64,000 nt of DNA from Viridothelium virens (GCA_010094025.1 ML991783.1:1-64000), one strand, 5' to 3'; positions 45,441 to 57,725 are shown, counted from the stretch's first letter. Notes: generated by a model not told the origin, from the letters alone. Program-made: numbers and translations.

Positions 45441-47781
45441 AGCACAGTAGTGGTTTGAGAGGTTACGGGAGATGGTTGGAGGTAGTTGGTGAAGAGGTAC
45501 CTTAATGACGCTAGCGAGCACAAGCATAGGTAAGGTAGGTAAGGTATTAATAGCGGCAGCCGCTGTCATGCGTCATCTGCAATATTACGTAAGCGCTATC
45601 AATATATCGGTTGGGGTTTACTTGTGAACATCTTTGCGGTGGGGATTCATGCAACGACGCGGCGCAGCGCGCGTTGAGACAATCTTTTCCTTTCTCCTGT
45701 ACATCATAGGCATTCAAAAGTGTTCTCGTAATGTCAAGCATATGATTTCACAGTATGTAAACGAGACTACACGGGAGCATTATGTACAGTTATTCACTTT
45801 TGCAGGGGGGTTCTCCCGATGAATTCAATAGTAGGACGACATTACCCAGAAACACCATGCTATGGATCTTGACAAACACTCTTCAGCTATTTCTGCCAAA
45901 TGACCCCATCGTCCGAACGAAGGAGCCATCTCGCACAAGATCTCGTGCGATCCTTAAAGCCACTGTGATTGATTGGATGTGTGTCATTTCGGATCTCTGC
46001 ACCCGCTCGAGGATCTCATTATATTCGTCTTAGGAAAAGAGATTAGAGGCGGAGGTTTGCAATGTGAATGTGGACTAATTCTAACAAGGTGACGAAATAT
46101 TACTTCCTGAACCAAGCCATCATTCATGACAAGACCGATACACTCAGGAATGAGACGGCCTCCTAAAATTGCGGACGCCTTCTGTATCAGCCTCTATCCC
46201 ATCCGTGACAGCAGCGCTACCCTCTATTGCAATATCTTGTGCTTCTTCGTTGGCGACTTCTGCTCTGAAAGTCTTAGGTATGCTTTCCGCGGAAGTCTAG
46301 TGTATCTTTCCAGCTTGCCGCTATTACATCTAGAAATAGCTAACCAGTAGATCTAGCGGTGTGTTCTCAGGGTATTCTCCGAATAATGTTGTTGGACAGC
46401 CTTTTCAAATGTATGCAACGCGCCAACGGAATTGACAGTGGGCTTTGCGTGGTCAGGAGGAAGATTTCGAGCGGTCTGATCACATTCCTATGATAAGCTG
46501 CTCTCTTCGAGTGTTGTTGATATTGCTGAAGTGTTTCGACAAAGGAAAACAGGCGGATCGTCCGTTACAGTACAAAATTGCCCTATATTAAAGCGTATAA
46601 GCGGCGTATATTGAGTGACATACAATTCAACGGGGAAGAAATGTCAAGATGGTAAATAGAAGATGGAAGATGAAGAATTGCCTAGGCGCTCGTAACGTGA
46701 AAATGAGCTTGTGCCGGAAGTGCAACTTGTAGAATTGCGCCCAAAGATTTTGGGAGGGGACCGTCGTCAGGCATGCCGTGCCGAAGGTTTGGAGCTTGCC
46801 GAAATTTGTGCAGCCGCACGGGCAGAATTTAATCACCGTCGCAAGTGCTTTGCCTTCTTCTCCTCTGCCTCATCTGAGTGTAAAAGCTCATCAGACGCTC
46901 GTTTCATGTCGGTCAGTACTCTCCTTCAATTCCATTCGCATACATGATGAGCATTGTGTCGCCCCTATCTAACCCAAATTCATGGTGATCGACTTATCCA
47001 AGCCAAACGGACTAATCTGAAATTGCATCCATTCTTGATCTTCTCCACTGCAAGAAAGGATAGACCAAGCTAATCGATCCAATAGTTCACCGCATACATT
47101 CTCTGACGAAGACCACTCGAGCCATCGCTATCGCTTGGAAAGGGATATGTACTTACCCGGGGAGGATAAGGTAGAGGAGGTCTAACTCTTCCTCAAGGTC
47201 CTTTTCAGCACCCTTAACTTCAAGATCTTCTCAGCGCGTGGTGAAGCACGTGTGGCGTAGACGTTACCTATAGATTCGGAGATTTGGTCATCCGTATTTT
47301 CAAGGGTTTGTGCTACTGTTCTATTGCTTACCAAGCCTTGTTTTACAATGATGATTCAAACAATGTACTATCAAATTCGGATGTCTCATGACGAATCACT
47401 TGGTTCGATTACCTGAATGTCGCCTCTACTAAAGCTGGCCTGTCCATTTTGATACAGAATCGAGCTAATATTTCGTACAGAGCTGCTTATTTGCCGTGAT
47501 CCAACTGAGTGATGGCTTGGTAAGTGCTGGCTTTACATTCACAATTTAAACATTCATGATGACTCAAAACATTCCATGCTACTACTGAAGGAGGTCTTCT
47601 CCTAGTGCTGCTAAACATGTATGCTTTTCATCTTTCGACTGATCATCTCCAAACTGCTCGAACAACATTGAGAGATCAATAGTTTCTTGAAGCTGACAAA
47701 TGCGAGTATAGTCCAAGTACCCCCGATTCGGAAAGTTCGATGTCGTAGCTGCAGCTGCTTCGCCATGCTTATTTAGGGATC
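45441..47781. other. 2.3-kb gene-poor region
   Basis: No intact gene. Minus-strand sequence at about 45830-46340 reads in places like protein (e.g. ERVQRSEMTHIQSITVALRI and EVANEEAQDIAIEGSAAVTD), but stops interrupt it and no splice set rescues it; it may be a gene relic of unknown family. The remainder shows only short frames. Confidence 0.4.
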
Positions 47782-48710
47782 CTAGAAAGCTTTCAATTCA
47801 GGTGCCTGCCAGCTATGCTGTGTTAGATTTCCGTCGCTGCAAAGATGAGAATTTGCACATACTCGATGAACTTTCCGCTTAAATCGCTCGTCGCATTCAA
47901 AACTAGCCGTCCCATCACCCTCCCAGGCTGTTCCGGCTGTAGCAAACCCCCGCTCTCGTATAGGTCGACGAATTTCTTGGCATCTGCCTCATCCATTCTT
48001 TGACGGTGGGTTTCTCTGATGCTCGTCTGCATCATTGTGTTCACGATGCCTGGTCGTACAGATATCGTGCAAACTTCAGGCTCTTCCACTGCAAGTGTCT
48101 GGACTAAATGATTGAGAACAGCTTTGGAGGCGCCATAAGCACCCCATGTCGAGTAGGCTTTGGTAGCCGCTCCAGAACTGCAGATTATTATGCGACCGCG
48201 CGAGTGCTTAACGAATGGGAGGCAAGCTTTAATCTGCATCCTGTCAACCTATGATCCTCTTCCATTTGGTGCGGCTTTCTCACCAATGCGAGAGAACCAA
48301 AAAAGTTAATGTCGAATGCTTCTTTCCATTCTGCGACAAACGATTCACTAATTCTTTTGACCGGGTCTAGCACGCCATGATTCACAACAAGTCCATCAAT
48401 ACGCCCCCACCTGCTCATCGTCTCATCAGCGATTTGGCCGCAGAACTTCATATCAGCGACATCACCCCTCTGTGTGATCAGTCGTCCGGTTTGATGGTGA
48501 TCTCGTTCGAGGTCCTGTAGCGGCTTCTCACTCCTTGCGACTGCCACGACATGGCACTGTGCCTCTGAGAGAAGATATTGCGTAATTGCTAGCCCAATAC
48601 CTGCGTCTTTATTAGTATCCAGACTAGTCTCAAACCAGCCAATTGAATCAGTTCTCACCTCTTGAAGCACCTGTTACTATGATGACCTTCTCTGTCGTGT
48701 CGTTATCCAT
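47782..48710 (-). CDS. Short-chain dehydrogenase/reductase
   Basis: NAD(P)(H)-dependent oxidoreductase of the classical SDR family. Four exons, 48659-48710, 48284-48600, 47863-48233 and 47782-47812, give 256 aa. The cofactor motif TGASRGIGLAI spans intron 1; NHGVLDP corresponds to the NNAG motif. The catalytic Ser is in ICSSGAATKAYSTWG and the Tyr and Lys in AYGASKAVL. The C-terminal exon gives GKFIDWQAPELKAF, the expected end for the yeast Irc24/YIR035C-like subgroup (benzil reductase-like). Substrate unknown. It is divergent from the Tda3-like gene (241 bp), so the two may share regulation. Confidence 0.9.
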
Positions 48711-48951
48711 ATCTGGTCAGTATTCATTCACAGGATGTTGAATATGAAGGAATTTTTTTTTTTTCATTTTCACCGACTTTGGCAAAATCAAATGTCGAAC
48801 AACAGGGGTAGACGTCATGCATCGGTAGTGGGGCACCTCGGGGCAGACTTCTATGTATTCCGTACCTTACTATTCGAATCAAAAGTGAACTGCTAACAAC
48901 CCTCTTTATCTATCATGGTCTTTCGACGCTAGATTTTCTAGAGTGGCTACC

Positions 48952-50196
48952 ATGTCGAGTACCGTCATTATTGGAGCGGGCATCATTGGGACCGCATCAG
49001 CTTATTATCTCTCCCAATCTTCTCACACCAGAGCCGAAGATATCCATCTAGTCGAAGTGACTCCTGAGCTCTTCTGTTCTGCTTCTGGGAATGCCGGCGG
49101 CTTTTTGGCCAAGGATTGGTTCTCTCCAGCAGTTGCCCCTCTCGGGGCACTATCTTTCAAGCTTCACAAAGAGCTTGCTGATGCTAATAAAGGCAAAGAA
49201 AAATGGGGCTATTGTACCAGCACAGGCACGTCGCTCACTCAAGGGTCACCTCGAGGAGCAACCGGGTTCGATTGGCTACGACATGATGCGAGCCGTGCCG
49301 AAGCCGCTAAAGGGAAGCACGAATATTACGAAGGGCAGGGACCAGCATGGCTCGTTCGTACTGAAGGTTCAAATCTCGACATCATTAGCGAAGGTAACTC
49401 TGTAGCCCAAGTCGATCCTCGTCGACTCTCCCAATTTCTTCTTGGACAATGTAAAGCACGAGGCGTGCAGTTTCACCATCCCGCTCGGCCAGTCTCTGTA
49501 TCAAAAGATTTGCGTGATCACCTGGCAAGCGTACGCATCCAATCCGCTACTGATGAATCCGAAACTGATATTCCCTGCACTCGGCTGCTCATCACTGGAG
49601 GCGCCTGGTCTCCCGACATCTTCCGCACGCTCTTCCCGGAATCAAGCTTTACTCCTCCTATCAATTCCCTCGCCGGCCACCATCTCCTTGTCAGAAGTCC
49701 CCGCTGGTCCGTCCCAAATGAAACATTGGGTTGCCACTCCGTCTTCACAACCGACGACTCCGGATTCTCTCCCGAACTCTTCTCCCGCATCGGGAGTGAA
49801 ATATACGTTGCAGGCCTCAATGATTCTTCTCTCCGCATCCCTACCACACCTGCGGGGGCGGAAGCCTTGGTTGATGAGGGCAGTGTTGAAAGGTTACGGA
49901 AAGTTGCGACTCGTATGATGGTGCGAGAAGGATGCCCTGACGACCTTGAGGTCATCCGCACAGGGCTCTGTTTCCGTCCGGTAACGGCGAGTGGACGGTC
50001 TATCCTTGATCGTATCGCCGACAAGAAACTGAGCGGCGGATTCAAGACGCTCGGAGGTGGCGAGGGGGGAGTGTGGATAGCAGCCGGTCATGGTCCTTGG
50101 GGAATTAGCCTGGCGTTAGGCACTGGAAAAGTGATGGCGGAGATGATGGAGGGGCAGCCAACGTCAGCTGATGTATCGGGATTAGGGATGAAGTGA
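48952..50196 (+). CDS. FAD-dependent oxidoreductase, Tda3-like
   Basis: Single exon, 414 aa. DAO-type flavoprotein. The N-terminus has the FAD dinucleotide motif VIIGAGIIGTASAYYL followed by the acidic end of the second strand (HLVEV). SASGNAGGFLAKDWF is characteristic of the Tda3 group. The C-terminal IRTGLCFRPVTASGRSILDRI and GGEGGVWIAAGHGPWGISLALGTGKVMAEM is the substrate/FAD-covering DAO ending. Yeast Tda3 is linked to endosome-to-Golgi recycling, and relatives oxidise amino acids or amines; the activity here is unproven. The first ATG in the frame was used as start. Confidence 0.92.
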   Translation: MSSTVIIGAGIIGTASAYYLSQSSHTRAEDIHLVEVTPELFCSASGNAGGFLAKDWFSPAVAPLGALSFKLHKELADANKGKEKWGYCTSTGTSLTQGSPRGATGFDWLRHDASRAEAAKGKHEYYEGQGPAWLVRTEGSNLDIISEGNSVAQVDPRRLSQFLLGQCKARGVQFHHPARPVSVSKDLRDHLASVRIQSATDESETDIPCTRLLITGGAWSPDIFRTLFPESSFTPPINSLAGHHLLVRSPRWSVPNETLGCHSVFTTDDSGFSPELFSRIGSEIYVAGLNDSSLRIPTTPAGAEALVDEGSVERLRKVATRMMVREGCPDDLEVIRTGLCFRPVTASGRSILDRIADKKLSGGFKTLGGGEGGVWIAAGHGPWGISLALGTGKVMAEMMEGQPTSADVSGLGMK

Positions 50197-50872
50197 CGAT
50201 TTAGGTCAATGTCAATGTGTTAATGGCAAAAACAGTACTTCATATTTGAGATGGATCAGGAACTAGTGAAATGAAGATTGTTCGAGCGGGAAGTTATCCT
50301 TGGAATAAACCAGTCAGGATGGACCAACGTGCCGCTCGCTTCTCCCATTTAGCTATAAGAAAAAAGCATCTAAACGAGAAATGCTTGGGAAGAAATGCTT
50401 GAGAAGAAGGGGTTACAACATACTAAGGCGGTAACTCACGACTTTTAATCAACTAGGAATCTCCAACTCTCAATCATGGGCCGTTATCTGAGAGCCAATC
50501 AGAGGAATCTCCATGATGGCCCTTGTAGCTCATTGGAATATTGGGAACCAGTGCACTTCGCAGAGGTCAAGGTATTGTAGGGTTGGCCTCTTGACAAATG
50601 ACAGGGCAAACACGCTCCCTTCAAGTAAAGAGTACACGAGGGTGTCTCTCCGGCCCCCAAGCCGGTAGCAGTCAGCCTCTTTGTGAAGGCCAGTGAATAA
50701 TATAGCGTGTGGCGGTCAGATTCCACATGGAATGAGCTATAGATCTTATAGTCATGAAGCTCTTCGCCTAAGGTACTGGAGGCTTTTTCGCTCCAGCCCA
50801 TGCATCCTTACTCGCCGACTGGTATTCTACCTTTTTCGGGACTTGATCTGAGGGTATGGCACTCTAAGGCGT
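50197..50872. other. Intergenic between convergent genes, no gene seen
   Basis: 676 bp between the 3' ends of the Tda3-like and DUF3245-like genes. I see no feature beyond short frames. Confidence 0.5.
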
Positions 50873-51573
50873 TTACCGTTGTAACATACTCTTCGCTTTC
50901 CTTTTCATCCTCTTGCGCTCCCGCTTTTCAGCCCTCTGCGAAAGAACCTGGTCGAGATAATTCTTCACCGGCTTCTTCAATTCTCGTTGCGAAGCATCAT
51001 TCCTCTTGGGATCCCCAGCACTCTCGTCGCTGCTGCCATATTCCTCCTCAATGTGAGTCGACTTCATCATTGAGATCGGTGCTTCTCGCTCCAAGGAGGT
51101 GATCTTGTGGTTGTGCTCCTGTTCCGTGTCCAACCTGGCGGGTATCTTGTATTTCTTCGCCCTGATGGCCGGTGCTCGTCCGCCTTCTTTGTCCTCATTG
51201 TCGTCCTCGTCCCGCGATCGCCTCGAACCTGTGGGTGCACCATTCAGCGCGGACTTTTCGTGCTTCAGCTTGCGCCTCCCAAGCAACTGCTTGCGTAGTT
51301 GTTCATCCCTTGAACGCGGCTTTTGCTCCAGGCTATCCTCCTCAAATTCTTTTGGTATAGCAGCCCCGACACCTAGCCTAATGATGGTTAGCACCAACTG
51401 AGCGAAGGATTTTCATAGATTTGGACTTCCAAGTCGGGTGTTGGAGTAAATGGCTGCTGGGGGCTGGCAGTATCGGCTGTTGAGGATGGTAGCCACGATC
51501 GTAGAACGTTCAAGGATCGGGTGCGAGTGAGGTTCGTGCGATTCAAAATGGCATCACCTTCCTTCGAAGACAT
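50873..51573 (-). CDS. Small conserved fungal protein (DUF3245-like)
   Basis: The N-terminal part (MSSKEGDAILNRTNLTRTRS then VLRSWLPSS) and the remainder (LGVGAAIPKEF, a basic RDEQLRKQLLGRRKLKHEK helix, acidic middle, and a very basic C-terminus RAEKRERKRMKRKAKSMLQR) fit the small fungal DUF3245 family, probably nuclear or nucleolar by charge. The two parts are in different frames, so a splice is required at about 51375-51420. The acceptor side has a good branch-point-like GCTAAC before CATTAG, but I could not find a donor with the correct phase, so the junction is uncertain. About 225 aa are expected. It is divergent from succinyl-CoA ligase beta (202 bp between the starts). Confidence 0.65.
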
Positions 51574-51775
51574 TGGTGCCGTTCTCAAAATAACGATAAC
51601 GACTACGACGTAACACCTTCAGCCAAAATGTGAGCGCGGCATCAGTGCGAGAGAGGGGCTTTGGTGGCTAGAGATTTCCGCTCCGCTCCGTCCTCCGACA
51701 GCTACCACCCAGCTTCGCCGAGCTTTCTTTTCTAGTAAACAGCACTTGGCCTCACTTCCAGGGGCATACTCCGAC

Positions 51776-53133
51776 ATGTACAGGCTTGCGTGTAGCCGGC
51801 CGCTGGCTGCTGCAATTAAAACTGGTCTCAAAGTAAGATTGCCACATTTCTTTATCTAAACACTACTATTGCCGGCTTCCATAGAAGCTCTTTGGACTAA
51901 CGAGTTACCTATGAACAGGAGACTCCGACCCGAACTACGCTTTCGCAACAACGTCGCAATCTCTCAATTCACGAATACCGCTCGGCTTCTCTTCTTGAAT
52001 CCTACAACATAGGTGTTCCCAAAGGAAATGTGGCTCATTCTCCCGCCGAAGCAGAAGAAGTTGCCAAGCAGATTGGCGGCGATGATATGGTTATCAAGGC
52101 CCAAGTTCTTGCCGGAGGGCGAGGAAAAGGGACCTTTGACAATGGGTTCAAGGGCGGCGTCAGAGTCATTTATTCACCAACCGAAGCCAAGATTCTTGCC
52201 GAGCAGATGATCGGACACAAACTCATCACCAAGCAAACCGGAGAGAAGGGACGTGTCTGCAACTCCGTCTACATTGTTGAGCGCAAATTCGCTCGTCGCG
52301 AGTTCTATCTAGCTGTGCTCATGGACCGCGCAAGTCAAGGTCCTGTCATTGTCGCCAGCAGTGCTGGAGGTATGGATATCGAGACTGTAGCAAAAGAGAA
52401 TCCGTCTGCGATCATTACCACGAAAATCGATATACACAAAGGAGTCACTGATGATATCGCGCGCAACATTGCTCAGAAACTCGGCTTTAGCGAACAATGT
52501 ATCGAGGATGCTAAGGACACTATTCAAAAACTATACAAGGTCTTCATGGAGCGCGACGCCACCCAGATTGAAATTAACCCTCTATCCGAAACCAGCGACC
52601 ACAAGGTTCTATGTATGGACGCCAAACTCAACTTTGATGATAATGCGGAATTTCGGCAGCAAGAAATCTTTAGCTGGCGCGACAAATCGCAAGAGGATGC
52701 CGACGAAGTTAAAGCGGCAGAACATGGCCTCAACTTCATTAAACTCACCGGAGATATTGGCTGTTTGGTCAATGGTGCCGGTCTCGCTATGGCCACCATG
52801 GATATCATCAAACTCAACGGCGGTTTTCCCGCCAATTTCCTCGACTTGGGAGGAGGTGCAACTCCTGAAGCCATCAAAAAGGCCTTTGACTTGATCACAA
52901 GTGATCCGAAGGTCACGGCCATTTTTGTCAATATTTTCGGGGGTATTGTACGCTGTGACGCCATTGCGCATGGTTTAATCCAGGTAGTCGAGAGTATGAA
53001 CTTAAGAACTCCTGTTATCGCGCGGTTGCAAGGCACAAACGTTCAAGAGGCGCATAGGCTCGTGAGTGAACTCCGCTCATCTGATCAAGTCATGGTGACT
53101 AATGAGATAATCAGATCAATGACTCGGGACTGA
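51776..53133 (+). CDS. lsc2: Succinyl-CoA ligase beta subunit, mitochondrial
   Basis: Beta subunit of succinyl-CoA synthetase, the TCA-cycle enzyme making succinate and ATP (or GTP) from succinyl-CoA in the mitochondrial matrix. Two exons, 51776-51832 and 51919-53133, give 423 aa. The first exon encodes a short Arg/Lys/Ala-rich presequence (MYRLACSRPLAAAIKTGLK). The mature part begins LSIHEYRSASLLESYNIGVPKG. The ATP-grasp domain shows MVIKAQVLAGGRGKG, EFYLAVLMDR and IEINPLSET. The C-terminal CoA-ligase domain has LVNGAGLAMATMDIIKLNGG, PANFLDLGGGA and VNIFGGIVRCD. All family motifs are intact. Confidence 0.97.
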
Positions 53134-54230
53134 AAATATTCCTTGTCGACAACTTACAAAGTGCGGCTGAGAAGTCTGTCCAGTTCTCAAGGGTCGTGAA
53201 GATGGGTAAGTTCTCCCACCAGCCAGTCTGAGTATTTCTAATGAGCCTCAAGCACGCGAAGCCGATCTTGGTGTGACATTCTCTCTTGGTATTTAAGCAG
53301 CCTCACCTCTATTGTAGCGCATAGTTTCGTCAATAAATCCATTTGAACGGTCAAACTTATAATACGAAATAGAAAGAATGGCTTGGGTGCAGACGTTCAG
53401 CATAGTAACGCCTCCTAACAGGTACTAATGCCTCAGTGTTTTCGGTGCCTTAACCCTCTTGGCCTCCATGCCAGCAACAAGCTAGTCCGACAATCTTACT
53501 CGAACTTATGCGACTGTGAATCATTGGGCTCCCCATGCACAAGATTCTGCGAGGTTAAGAATTAAATGTATCTTGCGAATTGAGACATTTCTCTCCATAC
53601 TTAGATTTCTAAATATTCGCCAGTCTCCCGGATCGCCCAGGCTTGAAGTGGATTCTGTCTGAACAACCTTGACAAGACGCATGGCAATTATGGGTCGTAA
53701 CTCTATTTCGTTATAGGTCCACGTCAAAGTAACCCCCGGGGGCAGTACTTGTGTAGGGACAGGCTCCAACCCTCGGGCAACCGCAGTTCGTACCGTAAAA
53801 GAATGCTGGAAATCCAGATGTCGCGATTGAATTCGTCTGTCCTACTTGTAACTCTTTGCTTTTGATTGAAGGTGCTTGAACTGTAACCTCAAACTACATC
53901 AAGGCTGAAAACATTGGGACTACCTTATGATGTTCAGATCTTTTACAGGCGAGCTCCCATGTAAAATTGCTGATGCACGATCTCGTACGGTAAAGCGTAG
54001 GAGCGCGCGGAGCGGAGCAAAGCAACACGGCACGGCTTCAAGCGTCACTCAGTTAGGTTTTGCCGCTCACCGCCCTATCGTACTGCGCAGTCATGCAGAA
54101 ACCAACGCGGTGAATTTTGGAAGCTTCAAGCGCCTACAAATATCTCCATGATCCTCCCTTGATCTCGCATGCAAGATGACCCGACGTTCCGATACCTCTT
54201 CCCAGCTTGACCAAGTTAGAAGCATCAATC
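53134..54230. other. Intergenic, no gene seen
   Basis: 1.1 kb between lsc2 and the NC2 beta gene. The minus-strand frame at 53521-53769 has no domain. Confidence 0.5.
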
Positions 54231-54917
54231 ATGTCTGACAGAGAGTTCGGAGGTACGTGTGCCTGCTGTTGTCCCTTGACGCGCATAACCAACGGAATCT
54301 TCATATTCGCAAAGGCACATTCTGGACTATTTGTTTTGCATACTCTCTGCTTTCCGAAGATAACGTTGCCAAGAATATAGCTCAACCTCTTTGACCGTGC
54401 TGCCAACCTTTCATCAGTTAACTCTGCGTTCTGTTATGCAGGCACGGACGATCTTTCCCTCCCCAAAGCTACCGTCTCTAAAATCATTACCGAGATCCTC
54501 GCCACCGATACTCATGGCGGCATCGCCTTCGCCCGAGATACACGTGATCTGCTCATCGAATGCTGTGTCGAGTTCATCACCATGATCAGTAGCGAAGCCA
54601 ACGAAATCGCCGAGAAGGAAGCCAAGAAGACCATCGCATGTGAGCATGTGCAGCAGGCGCTTGAACAACTTGGGTTTGGCGATTATGTGAAGGACATCCT
54701 GGAAGTGGCAAGCGACCATAAGAAGATGCAGGTGGTGAGTCACTTTCCTATGCGGAACAGCATCGGAACCAAGATTAATGGATATCTGCAGCACCGAGAG
54801 AAGAAGCAGAGTAAGATGGAACAAAGTGGGCTCTCGGAAGCGGAGTTACTGCGGCAGCAGGAAGAACTGTTCAGGAGCGCGACTGATAAGTTCAATCAAG
54901 GTCCACAAGAGGACTAA
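54231..54917 (+). CDS. ncb2: NC2 beta / Dr1 transcription repressor subunit
   Basis: Histone-fold subunit of negative cofactor 2, which with NC2 alpha (Bur6) clamps TBP on the TATA box and blocks TFIIA/TFIIB. Three exons, 54231-54252, 54442-54734 and 54792-54917, give 146 aa. The histone fold reads LSLPKATVSKIITEIL, FARDTRDLLIECCVEFITMI, SSEANEIAEKEAKKTIACEH and GFGDYVKDIL, all diagnostic. The C-terminal SKMEQSGLSEAELLRQQEELF is the usual helix. Intron 1 is unusually long for this locus (189 bp) and leaves only seven codons before it. Intron 2 (57 bp) is a multiple of three with no in-frame stop, so unspliced RNA would add 19 residues after the histone fold. Confidence 0.94.
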
Positions 54918-55166
54918 TCAAATAATCAAGATGGGTTACGGGTTAGCATGGAACATCTCTGCGTTTGGCTGGCGTTAATTGCGGTGGCCATAGTGTCTTT
55001 ACACGTGCAATAACATTCTCATAACTTTGATGCAAAGCCATACTCCACGGACAACGCTATCACCTCCTTTCTCGTTTACATGTGCTTGTAGAGAGACAAG
55101 GCTTCAATATCGATAGTGTAAGCAATATTTTCTTTTCGACTTTCTCAAATACCTGCTACACTCATT

Positions 55167-57304
55167 CTAGATGTCTTCATCACCTTTGGCGATAGGATTC
55201 AATGCTAATCCGCCTCTCCCTGCCTTCAAATCGATTGTTGCCTCTCTCCTGGCCTTCGATAACGACCGCCATAGTCTCGAGCCGCTGGGTGACCTTTCGA
55301 CTACTTTGGGAATTGCCGGAACCGGTGAGCTGATCGGTCGAGATCGTGTCCCGGTACCTACTGGGACCGATGTGAGTGAATTGTGTTGAACCATCTCTTG
55401 TAATGCCAGCATCCCAATATCAGATTCCTCGCGACTGGATCGTGACTCGAGAAATCTACTTCTTCTTTCTGGGGTGGAGTGTGCGGGTCTTCCAGCCGCT
55501 TCAGCCGCTTCTGGGACCTCTAATTCTTCCGGAATTTGTTCATTTTGTGCAAAGCTTTCTACTCTAGGTGTGTCTTTCGGCAAAGGCGGAGGTGGTGTGG
55601 ACATATCAAATGGATTGGTTTCTTCAACGGCAGGAGTCGGTAATAGCGGCTTTGCTACGCTGTGCGGATGAAGTTGCAACACACGATCACCATCGAGGAA
55701 CCCCTTTTCCAAGTCGTTTCTGGGTACGGGAAAGGACGTGTCCGGTCTAGGACCGGCACAGCTCAGTCTCCCACTACCGACAGCAAGAGAGTCGTCTTCA
55801 TTGTCTTCACTCTGACGCTGGCGATCCCCGTATCGAAGCAGATCAAGCCAGCCAGTAACTAAGGATGGTCGGCCAAGAAGGACGAATATTTCAACTCCAA
55901 TAAGCTGACCCAAAACAATAGTGTCAGTACAGGCCTTAAAGAATATGCTATCGATGTGAGTCTTACCGAGACGAGGATGACCGAGGCCAATACGGTCGAA
56001 GGTCCCAGAGTCAAAACCTTGGCCTGATCAAGACATGCATTCTTATCTCCATTCGACTCAATCAGGCAAAAGCCCCACATTTCCAAGTCCAGAACCCTTG
56101 ACGGAGTCATAGGACTTGAAGCGAAAAGATCCTCTTTGAGGAAGACGGTCGTGAAATATCCCACTTCGATAATGACAAGAATGCTGATTGCAAGACCACG
56201 CCATTGAGATAACAATACCTTTCGAACTTTGCTCCATGTCACCTCTGCGCTAATTGGGTTGAAACCTTTGCTGCTGATTGTCCTTTCTGCAGAGGTATTT
56301 GTCGTCCTGTGATCTGCAAGCACATTGCGAAGGTAGACCCAGATACAATATACACTTGTTGCGAGCTGCATAGCTACAGCGAGTCCAGCGAACACGATCA
56401 GCCAAGCCCAAAAGTCCACGATGGTGTGTGGATGGTTTGGCAGGCATGTCGATCCGATGCGGTTGCTCACCCCCGTCGCCAAAAGAGCAGCCGTAAGTAG
56501 TACTGTGTTGATCCCCCAGCCAAATATGTGCGAGAACCAGAAGAACAATTTGCCAGGTATCATATCCCAACAGACGCGAAGGTGCATCCATAGGATGCGA
56601 AGAAAGACTAGGGAAGAGCTCATCAGCACGACTTGCAGATCCTTGGATCATAACACCAACTCCATATTGCTGCACCCATCCCACCTGCCTGCACCAGTGC
56701 TCCTGTCCAAGCACATTGCAATTCGGAATGCATATCATTCGGCGTGATATCGTTGTAACAAATATTTGGAGGCGAACAAAGTGATATGATGAACGAAAGC
56801 TGGAGCCCTTAAGTCAGCTATATCCATCCAGTGCTCGAGCTGCGACAAACCTGAACCATCATTATGGCAGTGATCAACCCAACGCTCAAATAATGTCGGT
56901 GACTTTTGCTTGCTGGTAGCAGAGCGAACGATAGCAGTAAAAATGAGCAAAAGATGAAGCCCACAACATGGATCCAGCTTGCTATTGGCAGTTTCTTGTG
57001 CAGGAATTCTATATTCAATTCAGCCTTCCGTTATCGCCACACATGGAAACGAAACGGAATACCATCGGAATAAACCCAGTGCTGGACGGGACATGGGAGG
57101 CAACACTCGATAGAGCTATTGAGCAGTGATGGTCCACAGAATCGGCCCGGTATATCTTCAAAGGTTTTAGCTACCGACAGCACTGAGAAAAGAATACAAC
57201 GTACAGCCTCCAGTAGGAGGATAATCGGTCTGTGCTAGGAACGGAGGAGGGCAGCCATCGATTACGCTCACAAATGGACCGTTCGAGCCGGATGGGTCTG
57301 ACAT
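55167..57304 (-). CDS. Seven-transmembrane receptor-like protein with Cys-rich ectodomain
   Basis: Six exons, 57205-57304, 57063-57155, 56851-57008, 56661-56799, 55967-56607 and 55167-55904, give 622 aa. The N-terminal 64 residues are extracellular-like and Cys-rich (DGCPPPFL, PPTGGYIPGRFCGPS, ECCLPCPVQHWVYSD). Seven hydrophobic helices follow: SWIHVVGFIFCSFLLLSFAL; a second ending IMMVQLSFIISL; AWTGALVQAGGMGAAIW; WGINTVLLTAALLA; WLIVFAGLAVAMQLATSVYC; GLAISILVIIEVGYF; and LASVILVSLIGVEIFVLL. Loop motifs include FLRILWMHLRVCWDMIPGK. A polar 220-residue cytoplasmic tail ends the protein. The plan matches a fungal GPCR-like class with Cys-rich ectodomain (MG00532/GprM-like, or frizzled-like in layout); the class is uncertain. 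It lies beside a divergent-looking regulator gene on the same strand. Confidence 0.78.
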
Positions 57305-57725
57305 ATTGAATGAATGAAGGTAGTGAATGAGTAATATTCACGATGTCGGTCTTGCGACGGTAAGCCCTAAAAATGATGCCAATTGGGTGCGAACACCTAG
57401 ACCAGAAAGTTACGAGCAATTCGAGACCCATGCTGATTGATCGGCGCCTCTTTCAAGGGTGCAGTCTGTATTTTTGAAAGCTTTCTTTATCTTCGTGTAA
57501 GCAGACGAAGTGATATGTCCATATGCCGCAAGCGGATAGACGCGTCTGACCCGGGAGGAATGTTGGAACCAACCGGCTGGCACTGCTCATTGCGAGCCGC
57601 TTTCTAAGGAGCCTTGATCCACAAGACACTGAAGGGTTCGAACAATTATGTTTACTTCACCATTACTGCGCATTGCATTGCAGCGCCGAGTTTCAATTGA
57701 GAGAGCTCGTAGTACGCTTGAGCGT
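57305..57725. other. Intergenic, no gene seen
   Basis: Short gap between the start of the receptor-like gene and the stop of the regulator gene; presumably the receptor promoter. Confidence 0.5.
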
